DNA from: Microbacterium sp. C5A9
GTDB taxonomy: Bacteria; Actinomycetota; Actinomycetes; Actinomycetales; Microbacteriaceae
Direction: 5' to 3'
Assembly (NCBI RefSeq): GCF_022627955.1
Contig: NZ_JABXGD010000002.1
Location: forward strand, 1-64,000
DNA length: 64,000 nt
Position numbers and translations under genes: made by a program. The notes below the pieces were generated by a model. It was not told the DNA's origin. It saw nothing but the letters and a program-made list of their open reading frames with translations, and ran no database searches. Positions within the stretch are counted from its first letter, which is position 1; each line of letters starts with the position of its first letter. Shown one piece after another: positions 50,716 through 58,151 of the stretch.

Positions 50716-51942
50716 ATGACACCAACGCGCCACTTCGACCAGTCGTCGAAGCTCAAGAACGTCCTGTACGAGATCCGTGGAAACACGCTCGTCGAGGCGG
50801 CGCGGCTCGAGGCGGAGGGCCATCGGATCCTCAAGCTGAACACGGGCAACCCTGCCATCTTCGGCTTCGAAGCTCCGCATCAGATCGTTCACGACATGCT
50901 CGCCGCGATGCCGAGCGCCCACGGGTACAGCGACAGCAAGGGCATCGTCTCGGCACGCCGTGCCGTCGTAAGCCGGTACGAGGAGATCGAGGGATTCCCG
51001 CGGTTCGACCCCGAGGACGTGTTCCTCGGCAACGGCGTCTCCGAGCTCATCACCATGACCATGCAGGCACTGCTCGACGAGGGCGACGAGGTGCTCATCC
51101 CCGCGCCCGACTACCCGCTGTGGACGGCCATGACGAGTCTGGCCGACGGCACCCCCGTGCACTACCTCTGCGACGAGGACAACGGCTGGCAGCCCGACCT
51201 CGAGGACATCCGCTCGAAGATCACCCCGCGCACGAAGGCGATGGTGATCATCAACCCCAACAACCCGACTGGCGTGGTGTACTCCCGCGAGGTTCTCGCG
51301 GGCATGGTGCAGATCGCGCGGGAGCACGAGCTCCTGCTGCTGTCGGATGAGATCTACGACCGCATCCTGTTCGATGAGGCGACCCACATCCCCACGGCGA
51401 CGCTGGCACCGGATCTTCTCTGCCTCACCTTCAACGGTCTGTCCAAGACCTACCGGGTGGCGGGGTACCGGTCCGGCTGGCTCGTGATCACCGGCCCGCA
51501 GTCGCATGCGAAGGGCTTCCTCGAGGGGATCAACCTGCTCGCCTCGACGCGACTGTGCCCGAATGTGCCCGCACAGCACGCCGTGCAGGCGGCGCTCGGG
51601 GGAGTGCAGTCGATCGACGCGCTGATCGCCCCCACCGGCAGACTGCACGAACAACGCGATGTCGCCTGGGAGGGGCTCGAATCCATCCCCGGGGTCTCCT
51701 GCGTGAAGCCGATGGGCGCGCTGTACGCCTTCCCCCGACTCGATCCGAACGTCCACGAGATCCGGGACGACGCGAAGCTCGTGTACGACCTCCTGGTGTC
51801 CGAGCACATCCTGCTCGTCCAGGGGACGGGGTTCAACTGGCCCGCCCCCGACCACCTGCGACTCGTCACGCTCCCGGAGCCGCGTGTGCTCGCCGAAGCC
51901 GTCGAGCGCCTCGGGAACTTCCTCTCGAGCTACCGTCAGTAG
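50716..51942 (+). CDS. Pyridoxal-phosphate aminotransferase, alanine type
   Basis: Class I/II aminotransferase of 408 residues, close in pattern to AlaA/AlaT-type enzymes that interconvert pyruvate and alanine with glutamate. It has ILKLNTGNPAIFGFEAP, GYSDSKGIVSARRAV, the PLP-phosphate segment FLGNGVSELI, IINPNNPTGVVYS, DEIYDRILFD, and the Schiff-base Lys K244 in FNGLSKTYRVAGYRSGW with the carboxylate-binding Arg nearby. The final 77 nt overlap the convergent CpaE-like gene. The exact amino acid cannot be fixed from sequence. Confidence 0.92.
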   Translation: MTPTRHFDQSSKLKNVLYEIRGNTLVEAARLEAEGHRILKLNTGNPAIFGFEAPHQIVHDMLAAMPSAHGYSDSKGIVSARRAVVSRYEEIEGFPRFDPEDVFLGNGVSELITMTMQALLDEGDEVLIPAPDYPLWTAMTSLADGTPVHYLCDEDNGWQPDLEDIRSKITPRTKAMVIINPNNPTGVVYSREVLAGMVQIAREHELLLLSDEIYDRILFDEATHIPTATLAPDLLCLTFNGLSKTYRVAGYRSGWLVITGPQSHAKGFLEGINLLASTRLCPNVPAQHAVQAALGGVQSIDALIAPTGRLHEQRDVAWEGLESIPGVSCVKPMGALYAFPRLDPNVHEIRDDAKLVYDLLVSEHILLVQGTGFNWPAPDHLRLVTLPEPRVLAEAVERLGNFLSSYRQ

Positions 51943-53104
51943 CGGTCGCCGCAGTCGCGGAGCGGGACGGGGTGGGGCTTCGAACCGCTGCCACGAAGGA
52001 TGATCGTGGCGCGACATCGGTCATCGGTCGCGCATGCAGCAGCGCGGTGTCGGCTGCTCGCTGGTCGAACGGCAGGAACGTCACGTCGGTGATCCCGGCG
52101 AAGCGATCGAGCGTTCGCCTGATCTGTCCGCGCGCGTCGAGCCCCAGCGGGCCCGGTCGCAGTCGGTTCACCACGACGCGGATCGGTGTCGGAGCGGTCA
52201 GCCGCCGGAGCTCCGCGTGCTCTCGGATGAAGCGGCTGATGCCGAGCGGATCTGCCGAGGCGAGGGCGATGATCTCATCCGCCTCGGACAGCGCGGCGGA
52301 GGTCGCCGCGTGACGGCGGGGACCGGTGAGGTCGTAGGTGGCTTCGTCGTCGGCGTCGAACGCGCTCGATACGTCGACGACCGTCTCTTCGGCCCACACC
52401 CTGCACACCCGCAGCGCCGTCTGCAGCCTGCCCGCTGAGAGCTCGGGCCACCGACTCGGACGATTGATCCCGCCGAGAACGTCGAGGTGCCCTACTCCCG
52501 TCTCGAGGGTGGTCGCGAGACGGGTGAGCTCGGCGCCATCGAGCGAACCGAGTTCTGCTCGGCGACAGGCTGCCGCGATTCCCGGGTCGTCGTCGCTGAG
52601 TCCGAGCAGGAGCGCCAGCGACGGCGCGACCGTGTCCGCATCGACGAGCGCGGTCCGCCGTCCCGCACGCGTGAGCTCGACGGCGAGCTGGATCGCGAGC
52701 GTCGACCGTCCGGGCGCCCCGGCCGGTCCCCACACCGCCAGCACCCTGTGCGGAGCGGACATCTGACGCCGCGACGCACGGGGCCCATCGGCCACCAGCA
52801 CGGAGGCGACTTCCCACCCTGCGGCGTCGGAGGGAAGTGCACTCGTCAGCCCGTATCGTCCCAGCAGCCTGCTCTCGCCGTCACCCAGCGGCAGTATCCG
52901 CACGCCGGCTCGATCGCACGCCGCGACGAGCATCGGAGTGAGAACCGCTCGTGTCGCCGTGGTGATCACCGCCTCCGCGCCGTCGGGGAGGGGGAGCAGC
53001 GAGTTCGGGCCCACGACGGCGACCACGTCGATGCCCTCGATCCTGAGCTCGGCGGCGAGAGCAGACGCCCTCGGCTCGGGCAGTGCGACGATCACCGAGA
53101 TCAT
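51866..53104 (-). CDS. CpaE/TadZ-like MinD-family ATPase
   Basis: A 412-residue protein. The N-terminal ~110 residues resemble a receiver-like pseudo-domain (ISVIVALPEPRASALAAEL); the ATPase domain begins VLAVWGPAGAPGRSTLAIQLAVEL, a deviant Walker A lacking the usual GKT lysine but with an upstream GxxGxxGRST, then TALVDADTVAPSLALLLGL. The C-terminal tail is Ser/Arg-rich. Such proteins localise Tad/Flp pilus machines, yet no tadA-tadB-tadC or pilin gene is adjacent. It overlaps the SAF gene by 4 nt upstream and the aminotransferase at its 3' end. Confidence 0.8.
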   Translation of the reverse strand: MISVIVALPEPRASALAAELRIEGIDVVAVVGPNSLLPLPDGAEAVITTATRAVLTPMLVAACDRAGVRILPLGDGESRLLGRYGLTSALPSDAAGWEVASVLVADGPRASRRQMSAPHRVLAVWGPAGAPGRSTLAIQLAVELTRAGRRTALVDADTVAPSLALLLGLSDDDPGIAAACRRAELGSLDGAELTRLATTLETGVGHLDVLGGINRPSRWPELSAGRLQTALRVCRVWAEETVVDVSSAFDADDEATYDLTGPRRHAATSAALSEADEIIALASADPLGISRFIREHAELRRLTAPTPIRVVVNRLRPGPLGLDARGQIRRTLDRFAGITDVTFLPFDQRAADTALLHARPMTDVAPRSSFVAAVRSPTPSRSATAATATDGSSRGSSRGARRLRRAHAAPGA

Positions 53105-53724
53105 CCGGCTTCCCCGACGGGCACGACGGACAGGACGGACCCTCCCGTGATCGCCGCGAGGACGGCGGCGACGTCTGTGCGATCGATCACCACTTCGGCG
53201 ACTGCTCCGCTCGACGCCAGCATGCTCTCGGGCTTGGTGATGGCGGCGACGACCACATCGGAGACGAGCAGGCGAGGTGCGTCATAGCTGGTCCTGCGTT
53301 CGTCGAGCGGGGGAGCGTGCCAGATCTCCACGACCGCGCCGGCCGCGAGGTCCGCCGGGAGCCCCGTGCTGCTGTCGATCACGATCGTGGTCGTCCTCGT
53401 CGAGTCCGCATCGGCGGCGGCGCTCCGCGGCAGGAGCTCGCCTTTCGCGATGGTTCGTCCGGCGACCTGACCGGGAGAGAGGTCCTGCGGTGCGAGATAC
53501 CTGTCGCCGACGGTGCCGAGGTTCACCTCGACGACCTGGAAATCGGCGGAGACGAGCGGCTCGCCCGGGACGATCGTCGTGTTCGCCTGGAGCACCGGGG
53601 TCATGGCGGTCGACGAGGAGACGACGAGCCAGACCCCTGCTATCGATGCGACCACCAGCACGATCCCGATCACGAAGCGGAAGTCGCCCCAGAACGCACG
53701 ACGAGAGCGAGCCTTCATGTCCAT
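53101..53724 (-). CDS. SAF-domain protein (CpaB/RcpC-like)
   Basis: A 207-residue protein with one N-terminal helix (FVIGIVLVVASIAGVWLVV, about residues 17-35) and an extracytoplasmic SAF domain with VPGEPLVSADFQVVEVNL, PGQVAGRTIAKGELLPRSA. CpaB/RcpC proteins with this layout belong to Tad pilus assembly, consistent with its ATPase partner, but it is shorter than typical CpaB. It starts the two-gene minus-strand operon and faces the HTH gene across a region with a palindrome and a DnaA-box-like site. Confidence 0.83.
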   Translation of the reverse strand: MDMKARSRRAFWGDFRFVIGIVLVVASIAGVWLVVSSSTAMTPVLQANTTIVPGEPLVSADFQVVEVNLGTVGDRYLAPQDLSPGQVAGRTIAKGELLPRSAAADADSTRTTTIVIDSSTGLPADLAAGAVVEIWHAPPLDERRTSYDAPRLLVSDVVVAAITKPESMLASSGAVAEVVIDRTDVAAVLAAITGGSVLSVVPVGEAG

Positions 53725-53763
53725 GCCGACATGCTCACAGAAATCGCGCGATGCCCGCGGGAG

Positions 53764-53772
53764 TTATCCACA
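53764..53772 (+). promoter_or_regulatory. DnaA-box-like site TTATCCACA
   Basis: Exact match to the classical DnaA 9-mer, in the divergent gap between the SAF and HTH genes. The enclosing 12-mer GAGTTATCCACA occurs again at 54729-54740. Confidence 0.45.
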
Positions 53773-53773
53773 G

Positions 53774-53800
53774 CGCGACCACGCGTCGAGCGTGGTCGCG
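53774..53800. promoter_or_regulatory. Palindrome upstream of the HTH gene (candidate operator)
   Basis: Perfect inverted repeat CGCGACCACGC with a 5-nt spacer, ending 21 nt before the HTH start. Both flanking genes point away from it, so it is not a terminator; an operator for the neighbouring HTH protein is likelier. Confidence 0.5.
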
Positions 53801-53821
53801 AGGCCGCGAGACAATGGGGGC

Positions 53822-54100
53822 ATGCCCGATGCCTCCACATCCGCCCCGCGCTTCCTCGCTCCCGCGCAGGTCGCCGAGCTGCTGAGCATCGACGTCGACG
53901 AGGTCATCGAGCTCGTGTACGCGGGCCGCCTGCGCGGGTCGAAACTCGGAGTGCCCGCGCGATGGCGTGTGGAGGAGTCGAGTCTCACCGAGTACCTCGC
54001 TGAGCAGTCGGAGGAAGCGCGACGTATGGCGCTGTGGCGACAGGCCGACGAGGCGAGCTTCCCTGAGGTGTGGGGCACCTCGCACGCTCACGGCATCTGA
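53822..54100 (+). CDS. Excisionase/BldC-like HTH DNA-binding protein
   Basis: A 92-residue protein with a MerR/excisionase-type helix-turn-helix: FLAPAQVAELLSIDVDEVIELVYAGRLRGSKLG, then ARWRVEESSLTEYLAEQ. The pattern (helix, turn, wing with GRLRGxKLG) is that of small BldC/AlpA-like regulators that bind DNA cooperatively. No integrase or phage gene is near, so it is more likely a chromosomal regulator. The ATG at 53822 follows a GACAAT -10-like hexamer. Its stop overlaps the end of the convergent gene by 13 nt. Confidence 0.85.
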   Translation: MPDASTSAPRFLAPAQVAELLSIDVDEVIELVYAGRLRGSKLGVPARWRVEESSLTEYLAEQSEEARRMALWRQADEASFPEVWGTSHAHGI

Positions 54101-54693
54101 CCGCCCGCCGTCTGCACCGAGGCCACGGCCGCGAACGGGATCAGGCGGAAGCTCTGCACGGCGCCCGCCAGCCTCGCGGTGCCGGGATCGTGGAGCGCCA
54201 GATCGAGGTGATCGGCCCCCGCGCGATCGACCGTCCCATGCAGGTCTGCGCCATCGATGCCGATGATCCTGACGGGCACACGGCGCCGGGCGAAGTCGCG
54301 CAGCAGAAACCCCAGCGTCATGCGCTCTCTCAATGACGGCATCAGGGGCTCGTTCTCGTCGAGGCTCGAGAGGAGCAGCCCATGATCGGTGCTCACACCG
54401 AGGATCGCGTGCAGCGGGATGATGCGTACAGCGCGTGATGACGATGCCTCGCCGTCGGTCATCGTCGCTGCCACCCAGTCGGCGCCCAACGACTGCAGTC
54501 GGAGGCGCAGGCGGTGGCCCGGAAGATCGACTGTCGCCGGCGCCGCAGCCGCGCAGAGGATTCGGAGGCGGCTGCGCAGCTCGAGTCGTGAGATGCGCAG
54601 CCGTTCGGATTCGGCGTCGAGCGCCGCTCGCTCGCTCTCCCATTCGGCGGCCAACTGGCCTTCGAGGTTCTCGAACAGTCGATCCCAGTGCAC
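54088..54693 (-). CDS. Conserved-looking protein of unknown function
   Basis: A 201-residue soluble protein I do not recognise. The N-terminus HWDRLFENLEGQLAAEWESERAALDAESERLRIS is amphipathic and coiled-coil-like; the rest alternates beta-strand-like stretches (LRLRLQSLGADWVAATM, VRIIGIDGADLHGTVDRAG, DHLDLALHDPG), somewhat like small beta-barrel folds. It has no signal peptide or membrane segment. The GTG at 54693 follows TACGGT by 6 nt, suggesting a leaderless mRNA. A DnaA-box-like 9-mer lies 39 nt upstream. Confidence 0.72.
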   Translation of the reverse strand: MHWDRLFENLEGQLAAEWESERAALDAESERLRISRLELRSRLRILCAAAAPATVDLPGHRLRLRLQSLGADWVAATMTDGEASSSRAVRIIPLHAILGVSTDHGLLLSSLDENEPLMPSLRERMTLGFLLRDFARRRVPVRIIGIDGADLHGTVDRAGADHLDLALHDPGTARLAGAVQSFRLIPFAAVASVQTAGGQMP

Positions 54694-54699
54694 CCGCCC

Positions 54700-54705
54700 A
54701 CCGTA
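54700..54705 (-). promoter_or_regulatory. -10 element (TACGGT) for the gene at 54693
   Basis: Minus-strand hexamer ending 6 nt before the GTG; fixes the start at 54693 rather than further upstream. Confidence 0.5.
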
Positions 54706-54731
54706 GGCCACCTCGCACCGGGGTGTACGAG

Positions 54732-54740
54732 TTATCCACA
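54732..54740 (+). promoter_or_regulatory. DnaA-box-like site TTATCCACA (second copy)
   Basis: Exact DnaA 9-mer in the divergent gap between the unknown gene and the Rv3235-like gene, within the repeated 12-mer GAGTTATCCACA. Confidence 0.45.
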
Positions 54741-54819
54741 TTCGTTCGCGGAACCTCGGATTCGGCCCTGAGCCGGGTGCTCTACTGGGCGCTGTCCACC
54801 CCGATCGAGAGTGCTACCG

Positions 54820-55206
54820 ATGACGCTTCATGAGTATTTCGCACCGCAGCCGACGCCCCGAGCCGAGCTTCCGGATCCGCTCCCGATCCTGCGAAGTCTC
54901 ACTCAGGGCGTGCTCGAGGTGCTCGCGGGGGTACGAGAAGTCGATCAGCTCGCCCGGTGGTTCAGCGAAGATGCGTACCGCAGTCTTGTGACGAGGGCGA
55001 ACCTGTCGGCGAGGGCGCGCAGCGCGAGGGGGGTCTCGCCTGCGCGCCCGACTTTCGCGATCCTCTCCATCCGCGTCACGGAGCCCGTCGACGGCAAGAT
55101 CGAAGCCGTCGTCGTCGTCGCGGGCCCTGGGCGGACCCGCGCGGTCGCGATCCGCCTCGAGGGGCTCGACCGCCGCTGGCGGACCACGTCGCTGGCGATC
55201 CTCTGA
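54820..55206 (+). CDS. Rv3235 family protein
   Basis: A 128-residue protein of the actinobacterial Rv3235 family. After a Pro-rich start (HEYFAPQPTPRAELPDPLPILRSL) it has a helical segment with VLAGVREVDQLARWFSEDAYRSLVTRA and a beta-rich half ending in RAVAIRLEGLDRRWRTTSLAIL, the conserved Arg-x-Trp-x-x-Thr block. The family is found near secA in many Actinobacteria and has no known activity. The start is uncertain between GTG 54811 and ATG 54820; no strong ribosome site marks either. Confidence 0.83.
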   Translation: MTLHEYFAPQPTPRAELPDPLPILRSLTQGVLEVLAGVREVDQLARWFSEDAYRSLVTRANLSARARSARGVSPARPTFAILSIRVTEPVDGKIEAVVVVAGPGRTRAVAIRLEGLDRRWRTTSLAIL

Positions 55207-55218
55207 GCGGAGTCGCTC

Positions 55219-55224
55219 TAGGCT
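55219..55224 (+). promoter_or_regulatory. -10 element (TAGGCT) for pdtaS
   Basis: Ends 6 nt before the GTG at 55231. The intervening GGAGGG could also serve as ribosome site if a longer transcript reads through from the Rv3235-like gene. Confidence 0.5.
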
Positions 55225-55230
55225 GGAGGG

Positions 55231-56712
55231 GTGTCAACCCTCAGTGATCTCGCCCATGCCCAGGGCCTCCTGGCCGACAACGACGTCGAGTGGCTCCATC
55301 GACTCGCCGGCGATGGCCAACTCCTCGCAGACCTCGCGTCGGCGGACATCGTCGTCTGGATCGAGACCGAGGACGGCTCGTTCGTCGCAGTAGCGCACGC
55401 CCGACCGAGCGGCGCGGCGACGCTGTTCTATCGCGACATCGTCGGCGAGCGTGTGCGCCCTCAATGGCGGACCCAGGTGCAGGGAGCGTTCGAGTCCGCG
55501 GAGATCGTCGACTCATCGTCGCCGGACTGGTTCGAGGAGACGCCGACGCGCGTGCGGGCGGTCCCGATCGTCAACGCGCGTCCGAGCGGCCAGTCGCCGT
55601 CGGTCATCGGGGTGGTCACGCGTCACACGAACCTCGGCGAGGCTCGCACCCCGTCTCGCCAGCAGATCACGTTCGACGAATGCGCCAACGACCTGTTCCG
55701 GATGATCGCTGACGGGAGTTTCCCCGATCTCGCCGCCCCGACCTCTCCGCGTCGTGGTGCGCCGCGTGCCTCCGACGGCCTGATCCGCATCGATGTCGAC
55801 GGGATCACGACGTTCGCGAGTCCCAACGCCCTCTCCGCCTTCAACCGGATGGGTTTCGACGACGAGCTCGAGGGCGAGTCGCTCGCCGAGGTGACGACGC
55901 GCCTGGTGCCCCCGTCTCGCCAGGTCGACGAATCTCTGCCGGTCGTCGTCACCGGGCGTGCGCCCTGGCGCACCGACATCGAGGCACGCGGGGTGACCGT
56001 GTCGCTGCGGGCGATCCCGCTGAAGGATCACGGCACCCGCATCGGTGCGATCCTCCTGTGCAGGGATGTGTCGGAGCTGCGCCATCAGGAGCAGGAGCTC
56101 ATCACCAAGGACGCGACGATCCGCGAGATCCATCACCGCGTCAAGAACAACCTCCAGACGGTCGCTTCGCTGCTGCGCATCCAAGCTCGACGCACGCACT
56201 CCGACGAGGCGCGCGACGCGCTCACCCAGGCCATGCGACGGGTGGACTCGATCGCCGTCGTGCACGACACACTCGCCCAGGGGCTGACGCAGAAGGTCGA
56301 CTTCGACGAGGTCTTCCACCGCGTCCTCAAACTGGTCGCCGAGGTCGCATCGGCGCCGAACACCCGCGCGCGCACCCAGTCGACGGGTCGCTTCGGCGTG
56401 CTGCCCAGCGAGTACGCGACTCCGCTGGCGCTGGCGCTGACCGAGGTCGTCACGAACGCCGTCGAGCACGGGCTCGCCGGTCAGGAGGGCATCGTCACGA
56501 TCGATGCGGCTCGCACCGAGGAGAACCTGCGCGTCACCGTTCGCGACACGGGCCATGGTCTTCCTGAGGGGCGCATCGGCCAGGGGCTCGGGACGCAGAT
56601 CATCCGCACCTTGATCCAGGGAGAGCTCAGCGGGTCGATCGAATGGCACGGCAGTGAAGGTGAAGGCACCGAGGTCGTCATCGACATCCCGCTCCGCTGG
56701 ATCACGACGTAG
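55231..56712 (+). CDS. pdtaS: Cytosolic sensor histidine kinase PdtaS
   Basis: A 493-residue kinase with an N-terminal GAF-like domain, a PAS domain (about 185-285) and a HisKA_2 domain with phosphoacceptor H302 in REIHHRVKNNLQTVASLLRI, followed by HATPase_c (ALALTEVVTNAVEHG, VRDTGHGLPEGRIGQGLG). This is the PdtaS architecture; with PdtaR it controls RNA-level antitermination in mycobacteria and senses redox/copper/NO. No PdtaR-like ANTAR gene adjoins it here. It has no membrane segment. A bidirectional terminator follows. Confidence 0.93.
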   Translation: MSTLSDLAHAQGLLADNDVEWLHRLAGDGQLLADLASADIVVWIETEDGSFVAVAHARPSGAATLFYRDIVGERVRPQWRTQVQGAFESAEIVDSSSPDWFEETPTRVRAVPIVNARPSGQSPSVIGVVTRHTNLGEARTPSRQQITFDECANDLFRMIADGSFPDLAAPTSPRRGAPRASDGLIRIDVDGITTFASPNALSAFNRMGFDDELEGESLAEVTTRLVPPSRQVDESLPVVVTGRAPWRTDIEARGVTVSLRAIPLKDHGTRIGAILLCRDVSELRHQEQELITKDATIREIHHRVKNNLQTVASLLRIQARRTHSDEARDALTQAMRRVDSIAVVHDTLAQGLTQKVDFDEVFHRVLKLVAEVASAPNTRARTQSTGRFGVLPSEYATPLALALTEVVTNAVEHGLAGQEGIVTIDAARTEENLRVTVRDTGHGLPEGRIGQGLGTQIIRTLIQGELSGSIEWHGSEGEGTEVVIDIPLRWITT

Positions 56713-56738
56713 TCAGCCCGGCAGGTATGGCCGGGATA

Positions 56739-56779
56739 CGACGAAGCGGCCCGAGACGATGTCTCGGGCCGCTTCGTCG
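56739..56779. terminator. Bidirectional hairpin between pdtaS and whiB1
   Basis: Perfect 19-bp stem (arms 56739-56757 and 56761-56779) with a 3-nt loop, lying between convergent genes. Confidence 0.85.
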
Positions 56780-56784
56780 CTGAG

Positions 56785-57033
56785 TCAGGAGGCGCGGCGG
56801 GCGCGCGCTGCGCGGCGCTTGAGAGCGCGGCGCTCGTCTTCGGAGAGGCCGCCCCACACGCCCGAGTCCTGGCTGGTCTCGAGGGCGTACTGCAGGCAGA
56901 TCTCGGTGACGGTGCAGGTGGCGCAGACGGTCTTCGCCTTCTCGATCTGGTCGACAGCCGGACCGGTGTTCCCTACGGGGAAGAACAGCTCGGGGTCGAC
57001 AGTCAAGCAGGCGGCCTTATCGCGCCAGTCCAT
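56785..57033 (-). CDS. whiB1: WhiB1 iron-sulfur transcription factor
   Basis: An 82-residue WhiB protein. Cys at 9, 37, 40 and 46 are in the same positions as in mycobacterial WhiB1, whose 4Fe-4S cluster reacts with nitric oxide. GVWGGLSEDERRALKRRAARARR provides the turn and basic DNA-binding tail. WhiB1 binds the primary sigma factor and is essential in mycobacteria. GAGGAG lies before the ATG. The intergenic region upstream (57034-57266) is 233 nt, the longest here, and holds its leader and promoter. Confidence 0.95.
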   Translation of the reverse strand: MDWRDKAACLTVDPELFFPVGNTGPAVDQIEKAKTVCATCTVTEICLQYALETSQDSGVWGGLSEDERRALKRRAARARRAS

Positions 57034-57198
57034 GGGGGCTCCTCGGTGTGGATTTCAAGAGATGTCGCATCGCGACGTACTCGGATTTCGGGTGCAGATC
57101 GGGTTCAGCTACCCTGTATGAGATACGGACGGATGCCCGCATTTGTGATGCAGGCTCGAAGCCCGCCCCACGCCGCTGTGGGAGCACATGACGCTGTC

Positions 57199-57204
57199 TA
57201 TTCT
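57199..57204 (+). promoter_or_regulatory. -10 element (TATTCT) for the small membrane protein
   Basis: Predicts a transcript beginning near 57211 with a leader of about 56 nt and AGGAG before the GTG at 57267. It lies in the divergent region shared with whiB1. Confidence 0.45.
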
Positions 57205-57266
57205 GTTACATGAAACCGGCGAAATCAAGGGTTTCGCTCGTTCTCATTCGATTCTCAGGAGACATC

Positions 57267-57650
57267 GTGCGTTCACCAGGCCTTGCGCTCGCGGCAGCGG
57301 CGGTCCTCGCCGCGGAAGGCGCGGCACTCATCGTGTTCGCGCTGATCGAGCTGGTGGGCCTCGGTGCCGGCGACGCGGCGTCTCTTCCCACCGCACTCGC
57401 TCTCATCGTGCTGACGTTGATCGGCGCGGTCGCGCTCGTCGCGTTCGCGATCGGGACGAGGGGAGGGCACTCCTGGGCGCGTTCAGGTGGGGTCGTGTTC
57501 CAGGTGCTCGCGGTCGCGCTGGCACTGGCCTCGCTGACTCTGCAGCCGATCCCCTGGCTGTTCACGGTCGCTGTCGGCGTGCCGGCGGTCGTCTGCTTCG
57601 GCCTCCTGATCGCGAGCACCAGGGCCGAGAACGAGCGCGCCGTCGACTGA
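57267..57650 (+). CDS. Small four-helix membrane protein
   Basis: A 127-residue protein with four hydrophobic helices (about residues 5-30, 40-60, 75-95 and 98-118) and short polar loops; the second loop carries GTRGGHSWARSGG. I do not recognise a named family. The GTG at 57267 is chosen because AGGAG at 57257 is correctly spaced; an in-frame ATG at 57210 would also be possible and would then be leaderless. It converges on bcp. Confidence 0.75.
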   Translation: MRSPGLALAAAAVLAAEGAALIVFALIELVGLGAGDAASLPTALALIVLTLIGAVALVAFAIGTRGGHSWARSGGVVFQVLAVALALASLTLQPIPWLFTVAVGVPAVVCFGLLIASTRAENERAVD

Positions 57651-57665
57651 CGAGCGGCGGGATCG

Positions 57666-58139
57666 TCAGGAATCGATGCCGAGCAGCTTGCGCAGACGCG
57701 CGACGTGCCCGGTGGCCTTGACGTTGTACTGCGCGAGGCTGATCGTGCCGTCTTCGTCGAGAACGAAGGTCGAACGCAGCACGCCCTCGACCACCTTGCC
57801 GTAGTTCATCTTCTCGCCCCATGCTCCGTACGCGAGGTGCACCGCGTGGTCGGGATCGCTGAGAAGGGTGAAGGTGAGTCCGTCACGCTCGCGGAACTCC
57901 GCGAGCTTCGAGGGCTCGTCGCGTGAGACGCCGATGACTCGATACCCTGCGCCCTGGAGGGAGGAGATGCTGTCGCGGAAGTCGCAGGCCTGCGTCGTGC
58001 ATCCGGGCGTCATGGCCGCGGGGTAGAAGTAGAGAACGGTCTTCTGCCCGCGCAGGTCCGACAGGCGGACGGTTTCGCCGTCCTGATCCTGCAGGGAGAA
58101 ATCAGGGGCAGCGGTTCCGGGTTCCAGGCGCACAGTCAC
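57666..58139 (-). CDS. bcp: Thioredoxin-dependent thiol peroxidase (Bcp-type peroxiredoxin)
   Basis: A 157-residue peroxiredoxin Q/BCP that reduces hydroperoxides. The peroxidatic Cys C47 and resolving Cys C52 form the C-x4-C motif in AAMTPGCTTQACDFRD, preceded by TVLYFYPA; VIGVSRDEPSKLAEF and STFVLDEDG follow. The GTG start at 58139 lies 6 nt after a TAAGCT -10, so the mRNA is probably leaderless. It may add to the thiol-stress functions nearby (SigH/anti-sigma). Confidence 0.94.
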   Translation of the reverse strand: MTVRLEPGTAAPDFSLQDQDGETVRLSDLRGQKTVLYFYPAAMTPGCTTQACDFRDSISSLQGAGYRVIGVSRDEPSKLAEFRERDGLTFTLLSDPDHAVHLAYGAWGEKMNYGKVVEGVLRSTFVLDEDGTISLAQYNVKATGHVARLRKLLGIDS

Positions 58140-58145
58140 GCCTTC

Positions 58146-58151
58146 AGCTTA
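58146..58151 (-). promoter_or_regulatory. -10 element (TAAGCT) for bcp
   Basis: Minus-strand hexamer ending 6 nt before the GTG at 58139. It overlaps the 3' end of rsgA, so bcp is probably transcribed independently of rsgA. Confidence 0.45.

Noticed and set aside
53822..54100. Excisionase-like gene as sign of a prophage or integrated element.
   Set aside because: No integrase, att-like repeats, tRNA or phage genes are nearby and both flanks are core genes.
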